Assembly (NCBI RefSeq): GCF_002001015.1
Contig: NZ_MUNO01000026.1
Span: forward strand, 310,001 to 374,000
Length of the DNA: 64,000 nt
From: Polaromonas sp. A23
GTDB taxonomy: Bacteria > Pseudomonadota > Gammaproteobacteria > Burkholderiales > Burkholderiaceae_C
Direction: 5' to 3'
A program made the translations under genes and the position numbers. Positions within the stretch are counted from its first letter, which is position 1; each line of letters begins with the position of its first letter. Below the pieces are notes generated by a model. The model did not search any database. It saw nothing but the letters and a program-made list of their open reading frames with translations, and was not told the origin of the DNA. Positions 44,141-52,529 of the stretch are shown in pieces.

Positions 44141-44445
44141 GATGAACCTTTGTGAATTTCTCTAACGAAATACCTTGGGTGCCTCTTCACCCACTCTTGT
44201 GGAGCGGCGTCGAGACTTGAGGCCAAAACCATGGGCGAAAACATAATCCGCCGGGTCATGACCCGTTTGCTGTTTGAATTGCAACCCGCATTATGGCATC
44301 ACAGGGCCCCGCCATTGGAAACAACCCAAAAAAACGCGGCTCAACCAACACTTGATGCGATAATTTTGTGGCTTGGCCGGGGGAGCACTGCAGTCAGGCA
44401 AAAGTACAACAATGACAGCGCTGGGACAAATCGGGACTCAATCCG
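44141..44445. other. Divergent promoter region between ilvB and the sigma factor gene
   Basis: A 305-base gap. It should contain the ilvB promoter (leftward) and the sigma factor promoter (rightward). No branched-chain leader peptide comparable to the leu one was found upstream of ilvB, and no strong terminator hairpin. Confidence 0.5.
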
Positions 44446-45012
44446 TTGGCAACTGAACTAGAACTCTCCGATTTTCTGAAAAACGTTGAAAAACGTGCCT
44501 TCAAACGCAGCGTTTATCACGTCAGGGACGAGGAGGCAGCGCTCGATATCGTCCAGGACAGCATGATGAAGCTGGCCCAGCATTACGGCGACAAGCCAGC
44601 GGCTGAGTTGCCGATGCTGTTTCAGCGCATCCTCTCCAACACCACCCTCGACTGGTTCCGGCGCCGCAAGACGCGCAACGCCCTGTTTTCCAACATGAGT
44701 GACTTCGAATCAGCCGGTGATGACGGTGATTTCGATTTGCTTGAAACTTTAGAGAGCTCCACCAACTCTGAAGGAACGGAAAGCGCCCAAGACGCCACGG
44801 AACGGGCACAGATCCTGCAAGAAATCGAGATAGAGATCAAGGAGCTGCCCGGCCGTCAACGAGAAGCCTTTCTGATGCGTTATTGGGAAGAAATGGATGT
44901 AGCTGAAACGGCTGCCGCCATGGGTTGTTCCGAGGGAAGCGTGAAAACGCACTGTTCGCGGGCTGTCCATGCGCTCAGCAAGGCTTTGGCCGCCAAGGGA
45001 ATACAACTATGA
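44446..45012 (+). CDS. ECF-type RNA polymerase sigma factor
   Basis: A 188-residue sigma factor. The region-2 portion includes VRDEEAALDIVQDSMMKLAQHYGDKP and FQRILSNTTLDWFRRRK. An acidic linker rich in Asp/Glu/Ser follows, then region 4 (ELPGRQREAFLMRYWEEMDVAETAAAMGCSEGSVKTHCSRAVHAL). The start is TTG at 44446, giving MATELELSDFL; an upstream ATG at 44412 is in another frame. Its stop overlaps the DUF3619 start (ATGA), suggesting a coupled partner protein. Confidence 0.9.
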   Translation: MATELELSDFLKNVEKRAFKRSVYHVRDEEAALDIVQDSMMKLAQHYGDKPAAELPMLFQRILSNTTLDWFRRRKTRNALFSNMSDFESAGDDGDFDLLETLESSTNSEGTESAQDATERAQILQEIEIEIKELPGRQREAFLMRYWEEMDVAETAAAMGCSEGSVKTHCSRAVHALSKALAAKGIQL

Positions 45013-45437
45013 ATCACTCTCTGCAAAAACGTACCGAAATCCTTCAGGACCGCTATGGCCTGAAAACTGCCTCCTACCTTTCCGCCGCCGCCGCGGACCT
45101 GTCTTACGACGTTTCAGAGCGGCTGCGCGCCGCGCGGGCCCAGGCTGTGGCCGCGCGAAAGATAGCCCGCTTCCAGACTTCGCCTGTGACCGCAGGGCAA
45201 GGGGCGGGGCCTGTGCTGACTTGGGGCACAGACGAAGGATTCAGTTTGTGGAACCGTATTGGCTCCATCGTGCCGCTGATTGCGCTGGTGGTGGGGCTGC
45301 TTACCATCAACTCCCTGCAAACCGATAGTTTTGTCCAGGAACTGGCCGAGGTCGATTCGGCCTTGCTAACCGATGAACTGCCGCCCGACGCCTTTTCCGA
45401 CCCCGGATTTGTGCAGTTTCTCAAAGCGACCCGTTAA
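45009..45437 (+). CDS. DUF3619-family single-pass membrane protein
   Basis: A 142-residue protein with a soluble N terminus (residues 1-90), one membrane segment (IVPLIALVVGLLTINSL, about 93-110) and an acidic C-terminal tail. This matches DUF3619, found after sigma factor genes in Burkholderiales. The four-base overlap with the sigma gene and the membrane topology resemble anti-sigma partners, but no anti-sigma motif was recognised, so that role is inference. Confidence 0.8.
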   Translation: MNHSLQKRTEILQDRYGLKTASYLSAAAADLSYDVSERLRAARAQAVAARKIARFQTSPVTAGQGAGPVLTWGTDEGFSLWNRIGSIVPLIALVVGLLTINSLQTDSFVQELAEVDSALLTDELPPDAFSDPGFVQFLKATR

Positions 45438-45446
45438 GCCGGTGCC

Positions 45447-46232
45447 GTGACTGACAAAAACCAGGTCATGTCCCAGCCTCGCCACTGTTTTACCGTACGC
45501 GGGGTGCCGACCAGCATCAACGGAGCGGCATTGCCCGGATCGGGCGGAGCATGGGCGCCATACGGTTTGTTTCTCGGTTTTCTCGTCTTGGCGCTAGGCT
45601 TGAGCCTCGGCAACCTGGCGAAAGCCCAAACTCCACCGACCAAACCTGCGCCAGTGCCTGCTACCCAGGCGTCAGCCAGCAAAGTGGTGGTCGCCCAGTC
45701 CGTCTCCGGGCCAGCATGGACAGAATTGACGCCAGTTGAGCGCAACATCCTGCAGCCATTGGCAGCGAGCTGGAATGGCCTGAGTCAGGGCCACAAGCGC
45801 AAGTGGCTGCAGATGACAAAAAGCTACCCAACGCTCTCGACCGAAGAGCAGGTCAAAATGCAGGGCCGAATGAAGGAGTGGGTGGCGCTCAGCCCGCAGC
45901 AGCGGACCCTGGCCAGGCTGAACTTTGCAAAAACCAAGGAACTGTCCAAAGAGTTGACTGCCGAGGAAAAAAAGGCCAAATGGCAGGCCTACCAGGCGCT
46001 CAGTGAAGAGGAAAAACGCAAACTCGCCGCCAAAGCCCCGGCCAAGCCTGTGGGGGCTGCTGCCACCGCCAAACCCGTTGCGCCACAAAAGTTGGCCAGC
46101 GTGCCATCGCGTGCAGACAAGCCCAAGGGCAAACCAGCACCTAAAATAGCCGATGCCCAACCCGGTACCGGCCTGGGTGCAGCTGCAACGCCAGCTGCTG
46201 TGCCTGGCGCAACTACACCCCAGACTCCCTAG
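45447..46232 (+). CDS. DUF3106-family exported protein
   Basis: A 261-residue protein with an N-terminal hydrophobic segment (YGLFLGFLVLALGLSLGNLAKAQ, residues about 38-60) that is probably a signal or anchor. The DUF3106 core follows (WTELTPVERNILQPLAASWNGLSQGHKRKWLQMTK, YPTLSTEEQVKMQGRMKEWVALSPQQR, LTAEEKKAKWQAYQALSEEEK). An Ala/Pro/Lys-rich tail follows. GTG start at 45447; ATG at 45468 is possible. Third gene of the sigma cluster. Function unknown. Confidence 0.8.
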   Translation: MTDKNQVMSQPRHCFTVRGVPTSINGAALPGSGGAWAPYGLFLGFLVLALGLSLGNLAKAQTPPTKPAPVPATQASASKVVVAQSVSGPAWTELTPVERNILQPLAASWNGLSQGHKRKWLQMTKSYPTLSTEEQVKMQGRMKEWVALSPQQRTLARLNFAKTKELSKELTAEEKKAKWQAYQALSEEEKRKLAAKAPAKPVGAAATAKPVAPQKLASVPSRADKPKGKPAPKIADAQPGTGLGAAATPAAVPGATTPQTP

Positions 46233-46343
46233 CTCACAAGTCTGTCAAAAGTGATAACTGGCCGCTTCGGGCGGTTTGGTGCGCGTCGGCGTTGTCATAA
46301 CTGGCCGCCATACCTGCCGCTTCCATCCACGAAAAAAAAATTG

Positions 46344-46862
46344 ATGCCTCCGGACTTTTCAGCCCTTCCCACCCCCTCACTGCGTCGCCGCATGGCCTGC
46401 TGGCTGTATGAGGGCATATTGATGTTCGGAGTGGTTTTCATTGCCGACTACCTCTTCAGCACCCTGAGCCAGACTCGCAATGCCATGGATAACCGCAACG
46501 CACAGCAGTCATTTCTGTTTGTGGTGTTCGGCATCTACTTTGTATGGTTCTGGGCCAAAGGCCAGACTCTGGCCATGAAAACCTGGAATATCCGCTTGAC
46601 CGATCTCCAGGGGAACCCGGTCAGCCAGAAACGCGCCTTTGTCCGCTATACCCTGAGTTGGCTCTGGTTTCTGCCACCGTTGGCAGCCAGCTGGCTGCTG
46701 GCGCTGGATGTCAAGCAGGCGCTTGTCCTGGCGGGCGGATGGATTGCCATCTGGGCCATCCTCTCCCGCTTTCATCCTGACCGGCAGTTCTGGCATGACG
46801 CGCTTGCGGGAACGCGGCTGGTCAGTAGCCTGCAAGCAAGCATCTTGGCCCGCAAGGGCTGA
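46344..46862 (+). CDS. RDD-family membrane protein
   Basis: A 172-residue membrane protein with the RDD domain: SLRRRMACWLYEGILMFGVVFIADYLF (first helix, RRRMACW in place of RDD), KGQTLAMKTWNIRLTDLQGNPVS, and RFHPDRQFWHDALAGTRLV at the end. The open frame starts at 46251, but the ATG at 46344 begins the conserved region. Role unknown; it completes the conserved sigma-DUF3619-DUF3106-RDD order. Confidence 0.88.
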   Translation: MPPDFSALPTPSLRRRMACWLYEGILMFGVVFIADYLFSTLSQTRNAMDNRNAQQSFLFVVFGIYFVWFWAKGQTLAMKTWNIRLTDLQGNPVSQKRAFVRYTLSWLWFLPPLAASWLLALDVKQALVLAGGWIAIWAILSRFHPDRQFWHDALAGTRLVSSLQASILARKG

Positions 46863-46883
46863 AACTTCGGAACCGGCTCCGCC

Positions 46884-47375
46884 ATGAAAACGGCACATCA
46901 AATTGCCACAGAGGTGCGGGACAATGCAGAAATGCCTCAGCCCTTGCCAGTCCCCATGATGCCGCCCTCCTTGAGCGCCCCCTCGCCCGTCGAGCCTCCC
47001 GTCAATCCGCAGAAAGACCGAAAAGGACTGAACCGCGTCGTCCACGCGCTCGGCTACTCCCTGGCCGGCCTGAAGGCTGGTTGGCACGAAACAGCCTTCC
47101 GGCAGGAGGCCATCGCGTCCATGGTGTTGATCCCCACCGCGTTCTGGCTGAGCCGCAGCTGGGTAGAAGCCGCATTGCTGGCAGGCTCGGTAATTCTTGT
47201 GATGATTGTTGAACTTCTCAATACCGGCATAGAAACCGCTATCGACCGTATCGGGCCGGAATGGCACGACCTGTCCAAACGCGCCAAGGACATGGGTAGC
47301 GCGGCCGTGTTGCTGAGCCTGCTGCTCTGCGGCGGTACTTGGGCCATGGCGCTTTTTCAACGCTTTTTCGCATGA
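46884..47375 (+). CDS. dgkA: Diacylglycerol kinase family protein (chromosomal copy)
   Basis: A 163-residue DagK_prokar protein with a 50-residue Pro-rich N-terminal extension before the kinase core (GLNRVVHALGYSLAGLKAGWHETAFRQEAIA). The catalytic segment is VELLNTGIETAIDRIGPEWHDLSKRAKDMGSAAV, closely E. coli DgkA-like, with three hydrophobic helices. An internal ATG at 46932 would shorten the extension. Its stop overlaps the next gene (ATGA). A second copy sits in the exosortase cassette. Confidence 0.9.
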   Translation: MKTAHQIATEVRDNAEMPQPLPVPMMPPSLSAPSPVEPPVNPQKDRKGLNRVVHALGYSLAGLKAGWHETAFRQEAIASMVLIPTAFWLSRSWVEAALLAGSVILVMIVELLNTGIETAIDRIGPEWHDLSKRAKDMGSAAVLLSLLLCGGTWAMALFQRFFA

Positions 47376-47959
47376 CGCCGGCTTTCTCAATCTGCGTCTA
47401 CTGCGGCTCACGCCCGGGAATCGACCCCGTATTTGCCGAAACCGCGCGTCGCGTGGGCGAATGGATCGGCGAGCATGACGGCCAGTTAGTCTATGGCGGC
47501 GGGCGCAACGGCCTGATGGGCATCGTGGCCGATGCCACGCTCGCGGCTGGCGGGCGCGTGATTGGCGTCATTCCTAAGGCGCTGGTGGAAAAGGAATGGG
47601 CGCACACCGGGTGCACCGAATTGCACATCGTGGACACCATGCATGACCGCAAACGCATGATGGCCGAACACGCAGACGCATTCCTGTCACTGCCCGGCGG
47701 CATCGGCACCCTGGAAGAATTTTTTGAGGTCTGGACCTGGCGCCAGCTTGGCTACCATGCCAAACCGGTAGGCCTGCTCAACCTGGACGGTTATTACACC
47801 GAACTGCTGGCTTTTCTGACCTCATCGGTGAAAAGCGGCTTCATGAGCGACTGGCAGATGGAATTGATCCATGTGGACAGCGAGCCGGAGGCCCTGCTGC
47901 AGCAACTGGTGCAGCTCGCGGGCATGGCGCCCGAAGGTTTGCGGCTGGACCAGATTTAA
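47372..47959 (+). CDS. LOG-family cytokinin riboside 5'-monophosphate phosphoribohydrolase-like protein
   Basis: A 195-residue Rossmann-fold protein of the TIGR00730/LOG family. It has ICVYCGSRPG at the N terminus, GRNGLMGIVADATLAAGG, and the signature LPGGIGTLEEFFEVWTWRQLG (PGGxGTxxE), with the catalytic Arg in DRKRMM. The family hydrolyses nucleoside 5'-monophosphates at the N-glycosidic bond. Overlaps the dgkA stop by four bases, so they are co-translated. A family B repeat follows directly after the stop. Confidence 0.92.
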   Translation: MTPAFSICVYCGSRPGIDPVFAETARRVGEWIGEHDGQLVYGGGRNGLMGIVADATLAAGGRVIGVIPKALVEKEWAHTGCTELHIVDTMHDRKRMMAEHADAFLSLPGGIGTLEEFFEVWTWRQLGYHAKPVGLLNLDGYYTELLAFLTSSVKSGFMSDWQMELIHVDSEPEALLQQLVQLAGMAPEGLRLDQI

Positions 47960-47960
47960 C

Positions 47961-48026
47961 GCACCCGCAGGCGCAGCGGCCCCCTCGGGGGGGCAGGAAG
48001 CTACACGAAGTGAGCGACCGTGGGGG
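47961..48026. repeat. Dispersed repeat family B, copy B1
   Basis: GCAGGCGCAGCGGCCCCCTC, then a CGGGGGGGC block, then TACACGAAGTGAG and GTGGGGG. The pattern is shared with B2 and, inverted, with B3. Confidence 0.8.
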
Positions 48027-48033
48027 CACACAT

Positions 48034-48375
<342 letters not shown>

Positions 48376-48430
48376 CTATCTCCGTTAGTTCTAAATATCA
48401 TCAAAGCGTCGGGGGCATCCCCTCCCAAAC

Positions 48431-48522
48431 CAGCAGGGGCCGCGGAACCGGCTTTGCCGGGCCGCAGGCGCAGCGCCCCCTCGGGGGGCAGCGCATTACA
48501 CGAAGTGAAAAGCGTGAGGGCT
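48431..48522. repeat. Dispersed repeat family B, copy B2
   Basis: CAGGGGCCGCGGAACCGGCT then GCCGGGCCGCAGGCGCAGCG, a CCCCCTCGGGGGG hairpin core, and ATTACACGAAGTGAAAAGCG. It abuts the nadE stop codon. The CCCCTCGGGGG dyad may act as a terminator-like hairpin. Confidence 0.85.
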
Positions 48523-50211
48523 CTATTTGTTAAATTTGCTGGTAATAGGATAGCGCCAATCCTTGCCGAAGCTTCGGTGGGTAACCCGAATACCCACCGG
48601 AGCCTGTCGCCGTTTGTATTCATTGATCTTGATGAGCCGCGTCACACGCTCGACCACCGCGCGGTCAAAACCCGCGGCGATGATGTTTTCCACGCTTTCG
48701 TCGTTTTCCATGTAGCGCTGCAAAATCGCGTCCAGCACCTCGTAGGGCGGCAGGCTGTCCTGGTCGGTCTGGTCGGCGCGCAGCTCGGCGCTAGGCGGCC
48801 GCGTGATGATGCGCTCCGGGATCGGGTTGCTGCCGGTGCCATAGGGATCATTCCGGTTGCGCCACTCGGCGAGGCGGAACACCGTGGTTTTCAGCAAATC
48901 CTTGATGACGGCGAAACCGCCGGCCATGTCGCCATAAAGCGTGCAGTACCCAGTGGCCATTTCGCTCTTGTTGCCGGTGGTCAGCACGATGGAGCCAAAC
49001 TTGTTGGACAGCGCCATCAGGAACACCCCCCGGATACGCGCCTGGATGTTTTCTTCAGTCGTGTCTTCCGGCAAGCCCTTGAACTCCCCGGCCAGCGAGG
49101 CCTTGAAGGCTTCAAATTCCGGAATGATGGAGATCTCGTCGTAACGCACCTTCATGCGCGCCGCCATCTCGCGTGCGTCGATCCAGGAGATGTCAGCCGT
49201 GTAGGGCGAAGGCATCATGACGGTGCGCACCTTGTCGGCGCCCAACGCATCGACCGCAATGGCCAGCACCAACGCCGAATCGATGCCGCCGGACAGGCCC
49301 AGAATGGCGCCGGGGAAACCGTTTTTACCCAGGTAGTCGCGCACCCCCAGCACCAGGGCGTCCCACAGGTCGGCTTCGGGGCTGCGTTCGGGAACGCGAT
49401 CTGCTACCAGTTTGATAGCTGCTGGCCCCCGCACCGCCTGGGCTACAAACAGATTTTCCTTGAAACTTTCAGCGCGGCCAGCCAGTGCCCCATCAGCTTG
49501 CAGGGCAAACGAATGGCCTTCAAAGACGATTTCGTCCTGACCGCCGACCAAATGCGCATAAACCATGGGCAGGCCGGTGGCCAGCACACGCTCGCGCATC
49601 ATGAGCTCACGCTCGCCGCCCTTGCCCACATGAAAGGGCGAGGCGTTGATGACCGCCAGCAGCTCGGCACCGGCCTTCTTGGCCAGCCGCGCCGGCTCTT
49701 CGAACCAGGCGTCTTCGCAGATCAGCAGGCCGACCTTGACCGCCCCGGTGCCTTCGCCCGCCTCGAACACACAGACGCCCTGCCCCGGCGTGAAATAACG
49801 CCGCTCGTCGAACACTTGGTAGTTGGGCAATTCGCGCTTGGCATAGGTGTCGACGATGCGGCCTTCGCGAAGCACCCGCGCGGCGTTGTGCCGCTGCTGC
49901 ACTTCCACGCTTTTGGTGCGCAGGGCCTTGCCGCTGTCGCCATGGGTGGGGGTGCCCACCACTACCGTGAGCCCTTTTAACCCGGCGAGTTCGCGGGCCA
50001 CCAGATTCACGGCATCATCACAGGCCTGGATGAAAGAACGGCGCAGAAACAGGTCTTCGGCCGCGTAGCCGCAGATCGCCATCTCGGGCGTCAGCAGCAA
50101 CCGCACGCCATCGGCATAGGCGGTGCGAGCGGCTTCGATGATTTTTTGCGCATTGCCCGGCATGTCGCCAACGCAATAGTTCAACTGAGCAACGCAGATT
50201 TTGAGAGTCAT
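48523..50211 (-). CDS. nadE: Glutamine-dependent NAD+ synthase
   Basis: A 562-residue enzyme amidating nicotinic acid adenine dinucleotide. The N-terminal nitrilase-fold glutaminase (residues 1-250) has Glu in LLTPEMAICGYA, Lys in YAKRELPNYQVFDE and the nucleophile Cys in LLICEDAWFEEPARLAK. The C-terminal synthetase PP-loop is GLSGGIDSALVLAIAVDALG. Residues about 253-270 in the inter-domain linker coincide with a family A repeat (A9). Its ATG shares two bases with the divergent neighbour's ATG. Confidence 0.95.
   Translation of the reverse strand: MTLKICVAQLNYCVGDMPGNAQKIIEAARTAYADGVRLLLTPEMAICGYAAEDLFLRRSFIQACDDAVNLVARELAGLKGLTVVVGTPTHGDSGKALRTKSVEVQQRHNAARVLREGRIVDTYAKRELPNYQVFDERRYFTPGQGVCVFEAGEGTGAVKVGLLICEDAWFEEPARLAKKAGAELLAVINASPFHVGKGGERELMMRERVLATGLPMVYAHLVGGQDEIVFEGHSFALQADGALAGRAESFKENLFVAQAVRGPAAIKLVADRVPERSPEADLWDALVLGVRDYLGKNGFPGAILGLSGGIDSALVLAIAVDALGADKVRTVMMPSPYTADISWIDAREMAARMKVRYDEISIIPEFEAFKASLAGEFKGLPEDTTEENIQARIRGVFLMALSNKFGSIVLTTGNKSEMATGYCTLYGDMAGGFAVIKDLLKTTVFRLAEWRNRNDPYGTGSNPIPERIITRPPSAELRADQTDQDSLPPYEVLDAILQRYMENDESVENIIAAGFDRAVVERVTRLIKINEYKRRQAPVGIRVTHRSFGKDWRYPITSKFNK
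49403..49455 (+). repeat. Dispersed repeat family A, copy A9 (inside nadE)
   Basis: Core GCTACCAGTTTGATAGC, then GCTGGCCCCCGCACCGCC and TGGGCTAC. It is antisense to, and in frame within, nadE at the glutaminase-synthetase linker. Confidence 0.75.
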
Positions 50212-51628
50212 GAAAAAGAAAAATACGGTTGGTGCTTTGGCTGAAAACGATTATGTCATTCGTGTGCTGGACACGCCCGGCCAGGTCGATGCTGCCGACT
50301 GGAACGCCTTGCTCGCCTTGCAGGATCCGGCCGGCGGGCTGAACCCCTTCATGCGCCACGAGTACCTCGCCGCCATGTTCGAAAGCGGCAGCGCCACGCC
50401 GGCCACCGGATGGACGACACGTTTCGTCACGCTCTGGGAGGGCACGCAGCTGACAGGCGCCTGTGCCCTGTACCTCAAGGACCACTCCTACGGCGAATAC
50501 GTGTTCGACCACGCCTGGGCCAACGCCTACCATCAGCACGGGCTGCCCTACTACCCCAAGGCGCTGGTGGCGCCGCCTTTCACACCCGTGCCCGGCCCAC
50601 GCCTGCTGGCACGCGATGCCGCAACCCGCACGCTGCTGGTCCAGGCACTCGTGGCCTGGTGTGCGGAAGAAGGTCTGTCGTCGCTGCACCTGCTGTTTGC
50701 CAGTGATCCCGATGTAGCCGCGTGCGAGGAAGCCGGCCTGATGCTCCGGCACAACGTGCAGTTTCACTGGACTAACAGTGCCCCCACGCTCCCCACTACG
50801 TGTGGTTCGCTGCCCCCCGAGGGGGCGCTGCGCCTGCGGGCCGGCGAAGCCGGACCCGCGGCCCTGACTGAAAAAGACAGTGACTCTGGAGGCCACAGTT
50901 CTTCCCCCATTTCCTCGGCCAAACTCGGCCACACCCGCCTGTTTCGAAACTTCGACGACTTCCTGATGTCGCTGAACCAGGAGAAACGGAAAAAAATCCG
51001 CCAGGAACGGCGCAAGGTTCTTGATGCCGGCGTCCGCTTTCGCTGGTCACTGGGCGCAGATATCAGCAACGCGGACTGGGACTTTTTCTACAGCTGTTAT
51101 GAGCGAACCTATTACGAACACGGCAACGCGCCCTACCTCAGCCGCGACTTCTTCCGGCGCATGCAGGACACCATGCCGGAGAACTGGCTGCTGTTCGTGG
51201 CGGAGCGCGAAGGCCACCCCATTGCTACGAGTTTGATAGCTGTCGGTGCAGGTGGAATAAGGGCCACAGCCAAAAAAGACCTTGAAAACAAGGAAAAAGT
51301 AGCCTACGGCCGCTACTGGGGCGCCACAGAGCGCGTGGACTGTCTGCACTTTGAAGCCTGCTATTACCAGCCCCTGCAGTGGTGCATCGAACACGGCTAC
51401 CAGCGCTTTGAAGGCGGCGCTCAGGGTGAACACAAGATGGCCCGCGCCCTGCTGCCGGTGAAAACCACCAGTGCCCACTGGCTGGCGCATCCGGCGTTCT
51501 CCGACGCAGTCGAGCGTTTTCTGGAACGCGAGGGAGAAGGCATTGCGGGCTACATGGAAGAGCTGGAGCGCCGCAACCCTTTCCGGCAGGCCGGTGCCAA
51601 GCCGCCCCCAGACTCATCCGCTATGTAA
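50210..51628 (+). CDS. FemAB-related GNAT acyltransferase-like protein (PF04339 type)
   Basis: A 472-residue cytoplasmic protein: an N-terminal half with PFMRHEYLAAMFESGSA and FDHAWANAYHQHGLPYYPKAL, a C-terminal half with NQEKRKKIRQERRKVL, FFYSCYERTYYEHGNAPYLS and GRYWGATERVDCLHFEACYYQPLQWCI, all typical of the peptidogalycan-biosynthesis/FemAB-related family. Residues 191-221 derive from a family B repeat and 339-356 from a family A repeat, in frame, lengthening two loops; the last codons and stop are in another A copy. Start ATG 50210 overlaps the nadE ATG on the other strand; a downstream start such as GTG 50252 cannot be excluded. Substrate unknown. Confidence 0.82.
   Translation: MKKKNTVGALAENDYVIRVLDTPGQVDAADWNALLALQDPAGGLNPFMRHEYLAAMFESGSATPATGWTTRFVTLWEGTQLTGACALYLKDHSYGEYVFDHAWANAYHQHGLPYYPKALVAPPFTPVPGPRLLARDAATRTLLVQALVAWCAEEGLSSLHLLFASDPDVAACEEAGLMLRHNVQFHWTNSAPTLPTTCGSLPPEGALRLRAGEAGPAALTEKDSDSGGHSSSPISSAKLGHTRLFRNFDDFLMSLNQEKRKKIRQERRKVLDAGVRFRWSLGADISNADWDFFYSCYERTYYEHGNAPYLSRDFFRRMQDTMPENWLLFVAEREGHPIATSLIAVGAGGIRATAKKDLENKEKVAYGRYWGATERVDCLHFEACYYQPLQWCIEHGYQRFEGGAQGEHKMARALLPVKTTSAHWLAHPAFSDAVERFLEREGEGIAGYMEELERRNPFRQAGAKPPPDSSAM
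50780..50870. repeat. Dispersed repeat family B, copy B3 (inside coding sequence)
   Basis: Opposite orientation to B1/B2: CCCCCACGCTCCCCACTACG, then TTCGCTGCCCCCCGAGGGGG, then CGCTGCGCCTGCGGGCCGGC. It is read in frame as a Pro/Gly/Ala-rich segment at residues about 191-221 of the FemAB-like protein. Confidence 0.85.
51224..51276 (+). repeat. Dispersed repeat family A, copy A10 (inside coding sequence)
   Basis: Core GCTACGAGTTTGATAGC, tail GGTGCAGGTGGAATAAGGGC, then CACAGCC. It lies in frame between HPIATS and the conserved YGRYWGA block of the FemAB-like protein. Confidence 0.8.
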
Positions 51629-51674
51629 ATAGTAGCTATTGGCGCCCGTTTTTATTGGGCTGGATGCCAATTTG
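51620..51674 (+). repeat. Dispersed repeat family A, copy A11
   Basis: Core GCTATGTAAATAGTAGC, then TTGGCGCCCGTTTTTATTGG and GGATGCC. It supplies the last two codons and the stop of the FemAB-like gene. Confidence 0.85.
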
Positions 51675-51707
51675 GCTTATATCCGGCGCTGTTTTAAGCT
51701 CTTACCC

Positions 51708-52529
51708 ATGCTCGACCATCCAGCCGACCTCCCCCCTTCAGAAGCGCCTGTCGATGCACCCGCGCCCTTGGGCCGCCTGCACGCACGGCGCCTGCGCGAA
51801 ATCTACCGCTCCGCCGGCTGGCCCTGCCAGGACGTGCTTGAAATTGAGCTGCTGGCCTGGGGCATGCTGGAGCGCATCGCGGGCCCGCTGGGTCATGAAA
51901 CCCTGCGCGTCACTGATGCGGGCGTCAGCTATCTGGCCAGCACCTTGGTGCGTAACCGCTCGGCCTTGTCGGCGCATGAAGCGCTGGTCGAGCGCGTCGC
52001 CTGCGACATGGTGCGCGCCGGCCGCATCACCTGGCGCGACCTGAGCCTGAGGGCGCAACTGCCAGCGGCCGACGGGGAAAGCAAAGCACGCTGGTGCATC
52101 TCCAAGCCCGATGTCTTTTCGATCCGCAACACCTCGGTGGCCGCCTACGTGGACCCCATCGTCCACGAGATCAAGGTGCGCCGCTCCGACCTGCTGGGCG
52201 ATCTGAGGCGCCCCGACAAGCGCGCCGCCTACCTCGACCTGGGCGGCGAGTGCTGGTATGTGCTGGGCTGCGATGCCAGGGGCCGGCCCATCGCCACCGC
52301 GGACGAAGTTCCGGCGGAATGTGGCGTGATGCAGATGGAGGGAACCCAGCTAACGGTTGTGCGCGCCGCCCCGCGCCGCACCCGGCAAGAACTGCCCTTT
52401 GGCGTCTGGGTGGCGCTGGCCAAGGCAACACCAGTTGCCGGCCTGCGGGACGACGAGCAAGGCCTGCTCGCCGATATTGAAAACATTGAATGCGGCGACA
52501 CGGACGCCCCGGACAAAGGAACACCATGA
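51708..52529 (+). CDS. PD-(D/E)XK nuclease-like hypothetical protein (MmcB-like)
   Basis: A 273-residue protein. The middle region reads KPDVFSIRNTSVAAYVDPIVHEIKVRRSDLLGDL, with Asp149, Glu154 and Lys156 arranged like a PD-(D/E)XK restriction-like nuclease core, followed by AAYLDLGGECWYVLG, a strand often seen in such endonucleases. N-terminal residues 25-110 are helical. The start MLDHPAD (51708) was preferred to the open frame from 51639, which begins in a family A repeat. Its stop overlaps the next gene (ATGA). Function inferred only from the motif. Confidence 0.6.
   Translation: MLDHPADLPPSEAPVDAPAPLGRLHARRLREIYRSAGWPCQDVLEIELLAWGMLERIAGPLGHETLRVTDAGVSYLASTLVRNRSALSAHEALVERVACDMVRAGRITWRDLSLRAQLPAADGESKARWCISKPDVFSIRNTSVAAYVDPIVHEIKVRRSDLLGDLRRPDKRAAYLDLGGECWYVLGCDARGRPIATADEVPAECGVMQMEGTQLTVVRAAPRRTRQELPFGVWVALAKATPVAGLRDDEQGLLADIENIECGDTDAPDKGTP

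Noticed and set aside
44141-44445. Search for a branched-chain leader/attenuator upstream of ilvB
   Set aside because: No Leu/Val/Ile-rich short frame with a following terminator was found on the minus strand.
44412-44456. 14-codon ATG frame just before the sigma factor gene, considered as a leader or alternative start
   Set aside because: It is out of frame with the sigma gene and has no unusual codons; the TTG start in frame gives the conserved MATELELSDFL N terminus.
48454-49980. 508-residue plus-strand frame opposite nadE, beginning in a family B repeat
   Set aside because: nadE is complete on the other strand; the frame begins in repeat DNA and has no domain.
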